Below are positions 58,312 through 63,460 of a stretch of 63,460 bases of DNA, in pieces. Source of the stretch: an uncultured Clostridia bacterium (GTDB lineage Bacteria; Bacillota; Clostridia; Oscillospirales; Ruminococcaceae). The stretch spans positions 1-63,460 of the forward strand of contig CANQYD010000007.1 in the NCBI GenBank assembly GCA_947627985.1. The letters run 5' to 3'. Below the pieces are notes generated by a model. It saw only the letters and a program-made list of their open reading frames with translations. It was not told where the DNA came from and searched no databases. A program made the translations under genes and the position numbers. Position 1 is the stretch's first letter, and the number at the start of each line of letters is the position of its first letter.

Positions 58312-59052
58312 ATGGTAAACTTCTTATCTGCACTTACGTCTATCGCAACGGTTCTTGTGAAGCTTGTGATTATCATCGTCGCCGGACTTGTCATCGCAAG
58401 CGTGGTCGCAGGTATCATCAGAAAGAGCAAAAAGCTCGATGATACCGCCAAGAGCTTCTTTGCAAACTTCGCCTCGATGGCTATCAAAATCCTGACCCTC
58501 ATCACGGCTCTCATGGCTCTCGGAATCCCCGCCGCGACCTTTGTTACGGTCTTGGGCTCTGTAGGTCTTGCCGTCGGTCTTGCACTCCAGGGCGCGCTTG
58601 CCAACTTCGCAGGCGGAATCCTGATAGTCGTCTTCCACCCGTTCAGGATAGGGGATCATGTCACGATGGGCGGGCAGACCGGCATTGTCCAGAATATCTC
58701 GATATTCTACACCACCCTCCTTGCCGACGATAACACCATCGTCACCCTTCCGAACGGCACTCTCACCAACGCTCCCATTGTAAACACCTCCATCGACGAC
58801 GCCCGCAGGATTGCACTTGAATTCGCTCTTCCCTACGACGCCGACGTCGAAGCCGCAAAGAAGATCGTTCTCGATACCGCTGCCGCAAACAATCTCGTTC
58901 TGAACGGCACTCCTTCGGTATCGGTATCCTCCCACGTCGCCGACAAGGCTACCATCAAGCTCACCGCTTTTGCTAAGAGCGCCGACTATGCTAAAGCCGT
59001 AGACGAACTCAAAAAGAGCGTCGAAGCGGCTGTTCCCGGCGTAGAGAAATAA
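58312..59052 (+). CDS. MscS-family mechanosensitive channel
   Basis: 246 residues, the size of small MscS. Three membrane helices; the pore helix GSVGLAVGLALQGALANFAG is intact, followed by the beta domain HPFRIGDHVTMGGQTGIVQN and the alpha/beta end. It opens on hypo-osmotic shock. GAGGAAACTG precedes the ATG. The codon bias of the central part is C-rich, like that of the NCS2 gene. Confidence 0.95.
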   Translation: MVNFLSALTSIATVLVKLVIIIVAGLVIASVVAGIIRKSKKLDDTAKSFFANFASMAIKILTLITALMALGIPAATFVTVLGSVGLAVGLALQGALANFAGGILIVVFHPFRIGDHVTMGGQTGIVQNISIFYTTLLADDNTIVTLPNGTLTNAPIVNTSIDDARRIALEFALPYDADVEAAKKIVLDTAAANNLVLNGTPSVSVSSHVADKATIKLTAFAKSADYAKAVDELKKSVEAAVPGVEK

Positions 59053-59076
59053 TAAAATTTCGGGAGTATTATCCAA

Positions 59077-59955
59077 ATGAAGAAACTTTTCGGGTATATC
59101 GGTTTGGCGGGGCTTGCCATGCTCTCAGCGCTGTCCTACAGCCTGTTTATCTTCCCGAACAACTTTGCGCCTGCCGGCTTTAACGGTATCGCGACGATGA
59201 TCCAGCACATCTTCGGCTTAAATGTCGGATATCTCTCGCTGATATTCAATATCCCGCTTATCATCGCCGTCTATATCCTCGTGAACAAGGATTTTGCGGT
59301 CAAGACGCTCGTCTATATCCTGACGTTCTCTCTAAGCCTCATCGTCCTTGAGAGGATCGATCTCTCGGCGATCATCTATCAGACCGACAACGGCACCAGC
59401 ACGATTTTGGGTCCTCTGGTCGCGGGCATTCTGAACGGCGGGATTTTGGGAATTGCGTTCATGATGAACTGCTGCTCGGGAGGCACCGAGCTCGTAGCGG
59501 CGCTTATCCACAAATATAAACCTTCATACGACTTTGTGTGGGTGACGTTTGTTTTGAATTCAGCAGTTGCGGTTCTGTCATTCTTCGTCTTTGAATTCAG
59601 ATTCGAGCCGGTGATCTTATGCGTGCTCTACTGCTACGCTCAGAGTGTGGTCAGCGACAAGATGCTCAAAGGCAACAAGGAAGCCGTGAGGTTTGAGATC
59701 GTGACCGATACTCCGCAGGAAATCGCAGACGAGGTTATCGCAAAACTTGGGCACTCCTGCACGCTGATAACCGCCGAGGGCTGCTATACCCACAATACCA
59801 AAAATCTCCTGATCTGCATCGTCAACAAGCACCAGATCGTTCAGATGAAGCAGATTCTCGCAAAATATCCTGCGACGTTTGCAAACGTCTCGAACGTCTC
59901 CTATACGATCGGACAGTTCAGATATCCGAGGGAGACGAATTCCACGATCGAATAA
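59077..59955 (+). CDS. YitT-family membrane protein (DUF161-DUF2179)
   Basis: 292 residues: five to six membrane helices (FNGIATMIQHIFGLNVGYLS, GGILGIAFMMNCCSGGTELV) and a C-terminal DUF2179 domain (FEIVTDTPQEIADEVIAKLG, then RVSHTIGQFR-like end). Function unknown; widespread in Firmicutes. It lies 24 bases past mscS and shares its terminator. Confidence 0.92.
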   Translation: MKKLFGYIGLAGLAMLSALSYSLFIFPNNFAPAGFNGIATMIQHIFGLNVGYLSLIFNIPLIIAVYILVNKDFAVKTLVYILTFSLSLIVLERIDLSAIIYQTDNGTSTILGPLVAGILNGGILGIAFMMNCCSGGTELVAALIHKYKPSYDFVWVTFVLNSAVAVLSFFVFEFRFEPVILCVLYCYAQSVVSDKMLKGNKEAVRFEIVTDTPQEIADEVIAKLGHSCTLITAEGCYTHNTKNLLICIVNKHQIVQMKQILAKYPATFANVSNVSYTIGQFRYPRETNSTIE

Positions 59956-59960
59956 AAGAA

Positions 59961-59987
59961 AGCCTCCGAAATTCCGGAGGCTTTTTT
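59961..59987 (+). terminator. Terminator after the YitT gene
   Basis: AGCCTCCG and CGGAGGCT around AAATTC, then TTTTTT. Confidence 0.93.
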
Positions 59988-60003
59988 GTCGGCTGATTAT
60001 GTC

Positions 60004-60762
60004 TTACCAGCGCTTTTTTTCTCCCAAAATGCCGTCGGTGAAGTCTCCGACGGTCTCACGGAGCCATTCGATACTGTCGCGGATCCAGTCGGGAGTGCGG
60101 TTGCAGCACCAGTCTCTGTTGTTAAGGCAGGGCTCGCAGGTCGAGAATCCGTGATTTGCAAAGGCGTAGATATGCGTCTCGAAGGGAATACCCGACTTAT
60201 TGAGGGCGCACAGGAAATCGAGACTGTCCTGGATCGGCACGGTGCCGTCGTTTCTTGACGCAAAGACGAAACAGGGGCAGGTCTTATCATCAACAAGCTC
60301 AGCCGGATTGGGAGCAGTCTTATTCCACGGGATCGTCGTCGAGATGACGGGATAGCCGAGTATTGCCGCTTTGGGTCGATGAACGGCGCTTACTGCGGCA
60401 GCGGCTGCAAGGTGTCCTCCCGCGGAAAATCCGATGACTGCGATGCGGTCGGTATCCACAAACCACTCATCAGAATGCTCGCAGATAGTTTCATATGCCT
60501 GATCGTAATCCTTTAAAGGATTATCCCAAGCGGCGTCATCATTTAGGGAGTATCTTAGGATAAACGCCTGATATCCGGCTTGCAGATAAGGAAAAGCCAC
60601 CGGATCGGCTTCTCTGTCGGAGCAATACTGATATCCTCCGCCGGGGAGAATGATTATCGCCGGGCGCTTGGTCATACCCCAAAATTCCCCGCCCACCGGC
60701 TGTATATAGCCCGTTAGTGAGACGTTTCTCTTCTCGTTTAAAATCAGCCTGACTGTTTCCAT
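60004..60762 (-). CDS. Alpha/beta-hydrolase, acetyl-xylan-esterase-like
   Basis: 252 residues. LPGGGYQYCSDREADPVAF (oxyanion site), nucleophile GFSAGGH, Asp in ASRNDGTVP and His in FANHGFS. This BD-FAE/Axe2-like group commonly removes acetyl or feruloyl groups from plant carbohydrate; that would suit the GH115 gene 7 kb away, although they are not linked in an operon. Start 60762 has AAAGGAAG seven bases upstream; the ATG at 60780 overlaps that site. Confidence 0.9.
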   Translation of the reverse strand: METVRLILNEKRNVSLTGYIQPVGGEFWGMTKRPAIIILPGGGYQYCSDREADPVAFPYLQAGYQAFILRYSLNDDAAWDNPLKDYDQAYETICEHSDEWFVDTDRIAVIGFSAGGHLAAAAAVSAVHRPKAAILGYPVISTTIPWNKTAPNPAELVDDKTCPCFVFASRNDGTVPIQDSLDFLCALNKSGIPFETHIYAFANHGFSTCEPCLNNRDWCCNRTPDWIRDSIEWLRETVGDFTDGILGEKKRW

Positions 60763-60794
60763 CGCAAAGCTTCCTTTCATTATAGGTTGCTTTA

Positions 60795-60823
60795 ATTATA
60801 CTCCCAAAGCCCTGTGATGTCAA
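60795..60823 (-). promoter_or_regulatory. Promoter of the esterase gene
   Basis: TTGACA (60818-60823), 17 bases, TATAAT (60795-60800) on the minus strand, a consensus promoter that overlaps the end of the DUF6514 gene. Confidence 0.85.
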
Positions 60824-61050
60824 TATTCGTCGGAGATTATGAAGTCCTCGGCGATGTCTTTTAGGTGACATGGCGAGGCGTTATTTCGGCGGCATTTTTC
60901 CAAAATGTATTCCGCCTTCGACCTCACGGTAGTGATATCCGGCGCGCAGCCGATTATCTCACCGTTTTCGTCGAACGCCGCAACGCCGTAGCTCTCCGAC
61001 TCCTTGCCGTCTACGGTTATTGTGTTTTCGTAGATCCGATAGCATATCAT
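60820..61050 (-). CDS. DUF6514-type small protein
   Basis: 76 residues. MICYRIYENTITVDGKESES then YGVAAFDENGEIIGCAPDIT fits DUF6514, small Clostridia proteins of unknown function. GAAAGGAGGCGA precedes the ATG. Ends DFIISDEY. Confidence 0.8.
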   Translation of the reverse strand: MICYRIYENTITVDGKESESYGVAAFDENGEIIGCAPDITTVRSKAEYILEKCRRNNASPCHLKDIAEDFIISDEY

Positions 61051-61165
61051 GCTGATCGCCTCCTTTCGGTTAGTTAAGTTTACAGATATATATTAACTTT
61101 TCTGGAAATAAAAGTCTGTCGAAACAGGTCGAAAGAAAAAAATAAAAATAAAAGTGTAAAAAAGC

Positions 61166-61194
61166 TTGACAATTCGGCGCTTAAATGATATAAT
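61166..61194 (+). promoter_or_regulatory. Promoter of the tRNA pair
   Basis: TTGACA (61166-61171), 17 bases, TATAAT (61189-61194): both hexamers match consensus exactly. Confidence 0.9.
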
Positions 61195-61211
61195 AAATCT
61201 CGCGCTTGAAT

Positions 61212-61282
61212 GCGGGTGTAGTTCAATGGTAGAACTCCAGCCTTCCAAGCTGGTCGCGTGGGTTCGATTCCCATCACCCGCT

Positions 61283-61285
<3 letters not shown>
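61212..61285 (+). tRNA. tRNA-Gly(TCC)
   Basis: GCGGGTG and CACCCGC acceptor arms, GGTTCGATTCC T arm, anticodon TCC at 61244-61246, encoded CCA end. 74 bases. Confidence 0.97.
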
Positions 61286-61408
<123 letters not shown>

Positions 61409-61487
61409 AGCTCCATATCGCTCGCGACGCTTTCTTCATGCTCCGCATTTGAAAGCATCGCTCACTCATTCCGCTGCTCCGCCTCTT

Positions 61488-61545
61488 CCCCACAAACGCA
61501 AGCGTTTGCGGGGACCCCTATTGATCGCGAAAGCGGATTTTTTAT
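61488..61545 (+). terminator. Terminator region of the tRNA operon
   Basis: CCCCACAAACGC pairs with GCGTTTGCGGGG (61488-61513, one mismatch); a small CGC-GAAA-GCG stem then leads to TTTTTTATT (about 61527-61546). The rest of 61398-61633 shows no gene. Confidence 0.6.
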
Positions 61546-61633
61546 TGGCGCGCCGGATATGATTATTTATTCTATAATAAAAACACGCCGCATAAGCCTT
61601 TGCTATGTGACGGTATTTGTATATCTATCCGCT

Positions 61634-62110
61634 TTACCCCTTTACCTCCATAAACACATCGTCATCCCTTCGTTCATACTCCCTGAACCCGCACTTTTCA
61701 TAGACATGTATCGCCCTAAAATTCTCCGGATAGACCTTGAGCGTGATCCTCTTAAGCCCGAGGTCGGTCATGCAGTAGCCGATAAATCTCTTGATCGCTT
61801 CCTGCCCGAAGCCTGAATTTTGCTTGCTTTTTGTTATCGCGATACCCAACTCGCCCGCGTCATCATCAACAGACGATATCTCGATATTGCCGATAAAATC
61901 TCCGGTTTTCTTATCGATCATCTAGAAAATTTTATCGTCTTTTTCAAGATGATCCCTGATAAACCCGAGCTCATGTTCCTCAGTGACCGGCTCCTTAATG
62001 CCGATAAAACGCGCGGTATTGGGGTCGTTGATCATCTCAAGATAATCCTTGAGAAAAATCTCGCCGACCCGGACAAAGCCGATATTTTCCGATTCAAAAA
62101 TATAATCCAT
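61634..62110 (-). pseudogene. GNAT acetyltransferase gene interrupted by an amber codon
   Basis: The frame from ATG 62110 gives a normal GNAT head (ENIGFVRVGEIFLKDYLEMI, PNTARFIG) and stops at TAG (61922-61924) after KDDKIF. It resumes at once in the same frame as MIDKKTGDFIGNIEISS with the acetyl-CoA loop NSGFGQEAIKRF and VYEKCGFREYER. Read through, the gene would be 158 residues, a usual GNAT length. Either a recent nonsense mutation, a sequencing error or a restart at the ATG after the stop. It overlaps the recombinase stop by one base. Confidence 0.82.
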
Positions 62111-63114
62111 TACTCATCTTCCTTTTTCTTTGGCTCGGCTTTGAAGTTCGCGAGGGGGGAATTTTCCGCGGCTCTTTGACGGTCGGCGTCGGAAAGATGG
62201 GTGTATATCTGGGTCGTCGCGACGCTTTTATGCCCCAAAACCTCCTTCAAAACCATCGGGTCAACCCCGCCGTATTCATACATCAGCGTTGCGGCGGTGT
62301 GCCGGAGTTTATGTGTGGAAAGCCCAAGATTCCCAAGACCCGCGCGCTTCAGCTGATCCTCGACGATCCTCTGAACACGCCTGTTTGTGAGCCGTGTGAG
62401 GTGGTTAGCGTGTGAGGATATGAACATCGCGTTCGGCTCGACCGGAGACTTCGGTCTCACGTTGAGGTAGTCCTTGATCGCCGAAATGCAGGCGTCGTTG
62501 AGATATACTATCCGCTCTTTCTGACCCTTTCCGAATACCCGAAGCGTCCTTGCAGTCTCGCTGAAATCGCCGATATTCAGCCCGACAAGCTCGGACAGAC
62601 GCATTCCGCAGTTCAAAAAGAGCGTGATGATGCAGAAATCGCGCTTCTGATTCTTGCTGTCGACCGAGTTAAGAAGCTGCTGCGACTGCTCAAGTTCGAG
62701 AAATTTCGGAAGTTTCTGGGGAGCTTTGGGATGCTCCAGCTGCTCGACGGGATTTTTCTTGATAAGCCCGGCTTTTGAATATAAATATTCATAAAACTGC
62801 CGTAAAGACGACGTCCTGCGGGAGCGCGTGGTGTTGCTGTTGCCGCGGTCCTCCATCAAAAACTGCATGTACTGATACGCCCCGGTGAGGCTGAAATTTT
62901 CGATATATTCAAGGGGGCACTCCTTGATCGTGATCTCCTCAAAAGGCGTGTCCTCGGGGACGTCGCCGTTGATCATGCGAAGATACCGCAGGAAAATCCG
63001 GATATCGAGATAGTAGCCTTCCTCGGTCCTTTCTGTGTGATTTCGGATCGTGCGGACATATGTGAGATAGTCCCTGAGATAGTAGGGACAGTCGTTTCGG
63101 TAAGACTGTTTCAT
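62110..63114 (-). CDS. Tyrosine recombinase, XerC/XerD type
   Basis: 334 residues. N-terminal SAM-like core-binding domain (about 5-120), then the catalytic domain with the first Arg in NCGMRLSELVGLN, STHKLRHTAAT (His and second Arg), LGHKSVATTQIY with the nucleophile Tyr in QIYTHLS. Length and motifs fit the Firmicute XerC/CodV-type resolvase, so dimer resolution is likelier than phage integration. GAAAGGACA precedes the ATG. The tRNA genes lie nearby but no att-like repeat of their 3' ends was seen. Confidence 0.9.
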   Translation of the reverse strand: MKQSYRNDCPYYLRDYLTYVRTIRNHTERTEEGYYLDIRIFLRYLRMINGDVPEDTPFEEITIKECPLEYIENFSLTGAYQYMQFLMEDRGNSNTTRSRRTSSLRQFYEYLYSKAGLIKKNPVEQLEHPKAPQKLPKFLELEQSQQLLNSVDSKNQKRDFCIITLFLNCGMRLSELVGLNIGDFSETARTLRVFGKGQKERIVYLNDACISAIKDYLNVRPKSPVEPNAMFISSHANHLTRLTNRRVQRIVEDQLKRAGLGNLGLSTHKLRHTAATLMYEYGGVDPMVLKEVLGHKSVATTQIYTHLSDADRQRAAENSPLANFKAEPKKKEDE

Positions 63115-63141
63115 GGCGGTGTCCTTTCAAGTTGATAATTT

Positions 63142-63170
63142 ATTATAGCATATTTTGACGGAAAAAGCAA
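63142..63170 (-). promoter_or_regulatory. Promoter of the recombinase gene
   Basis: TTGCTT (63165-63170), 17 bases, TATAAT (63142-63147) on the minus strand. Confidence 0.72.
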
Positions 63171-63177
63171 GGGCGAT

Positions 63178-63196
63178 CAGAAGGCAGATTGTCAGA
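63178..63196 (+). repeat. Second copy of CAGAAG-CAG-TTGTCAGA
   Basis: CAGAAGGCAGATTGTCAGA agrees with 5456-5474 (minus strand) at 17 of 19 positions; GGTCAGAGGGCAGAAAA continues the pattern. Confidence 0.55.
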
Positions 63197-63274
63197 GGTC
63201 AGAGGGCAGAAAATTTGTCGGGGTTTATGTACGACTGCCCGGACTTTGGGCGAGACAAGTCAAAAAGGTTTTGC

Positions 63275-63460
63275 CCCGCTTTTCCTCAAAAAGCGGGCGC
63301 CAGAGGCGAGCAGCCTCTGGTCGCGCTCCGCAGAGCGCGAAATCCCTGCAAGAGGACGCCTTAAGGCGTTCTCTTGCTTTATCATTCAAAAAGCGCAGGA
63401 AGGGGAAATGAAAACAGTCCGGTGGACTGTTTTCATCGGGGGAACCCTCGCCGGGGGTTC
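63275..63460. repeat. Array of at least six consecutive hairpins
   Basis: Stems in order: CCCGCTTTT/AAAAGCGGG (63275-63297); CCAGAGGC/GCCTCTGG (63300-63320); TCGCGCTC/GAGCGCGA (63321-63340); GCAAGAGGACGCC/GGCGTTCTCTTGC (63348-63377); ATGAAAACAGTCC/GGACTGTTTTCAT (63408-63436); GAACCC/GGGTTC (63442-63460, cut by the window edge). The six are unrelated in sequence. This 346-base region past the recombinase gene has no reading frame I can support. Confidence 0.8.

Noticed and set aside
62110..63114. Integrase of a genomic island next to the tRNA genes
   Set aside because: No direct repeat of a tRNA 3' end was seen and the protein looks like a housekeeping Xer recombinase.

Overview
The window looks like chromosome of a spore-forming Clostridia bacterium (Oscillospirales-type gut Firmicute is my best guess; taxonomy is inference). 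Evidence: strong AGGAGG-type ribosome sites, SigA-type promoters with 17-base spacers, a tepA-ylzJ-ftsK/spoIIIE cluster, scpA-scpB-DUF2953-gerW-dacB-rluB in the order typical of endospore formers, an ispH-rpsA fusion, and C-rich zinc-ribbon L28. No CRISPR array, prophage or rRNA operon was seen. Base composition and codon use were not computed.

Layout. 1-330: tail of a transposase-like gene followed by palindromic repeats. 330-5500: small accessory genes (two CPBP proteases, hydrolase, XRE regulator, DUF4298, lipoprotein) and a gene scar in which the head of a membrane-protein gene is joined to the tail of a tetR gene. 5511-10443 (minus): one operon with a D-2-hydroxyacid dehydrogenase, proB, proA and small genes. 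10795-12216: NCS2 purine permease. 12280-14790 (minus): two autoregulated XRE loci, one with three tandem DUF6442-type membrane proteins. 15351-20108 (minus): aconitase and NADP isocitrate dehydrogenase in one operon with TraX-like and membrane genes, giving 2-oxoglutarate and hence glutamate for proBA next door.

20374-31332 (plus): a ten-gene run, tepA-ylzJ-uppP-ftsK-MBL-DUF3006-rpiR-FAD oxidoreductase-cmk/plsC-ispH/rpsA, mixing chromosome segregation, envelope lipid, isoprenoid and translation functions. 31496-42269: class A penicillin-binding protein, RNA methyltransferase, mtaB, an HPr-like protein, asnB, an SGNH hydrolase, lipoproteins and deoD. 42329-49556: rpmB, then M50 protease-scpA-scpB-DUF2953-gerW-dacB-rluB and two membrane proteins.

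49694-53849: cytosolic GH115 alpha-glucuronidase with two small partners. 53951-55482: ECF sigma factor under its own ECF-type promoter, with a membrane-anchored partner. 55619-56939: yhbD/bactofilin operon behind a double palindromic operator. 57051-60762: acyltransferase with zinc ribbon, MscS channel, YitT protein, esterase. 61212-61397: tRNA-Gly(TCC) and tRNA-Arg(TCT). 61634-63114: GNAT gene broken by an amber codon and a Xer-type recombinase. The right edge (63275-63460) is a string of at least six consecutive hairpins.

The points most worth following up are the hairpin string at the right edge, the internal ribosome site inside ispH-rpsA, the dacB ribosome site buried in a terminator-like stem, the paired-operator loci (DUF6442, yhbD), and the tetR fusion scar. 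I did not find a clearly new multi-gene system; the DUF6442/XRE operon and the yhbD-bactofilin operon are the least understood units.
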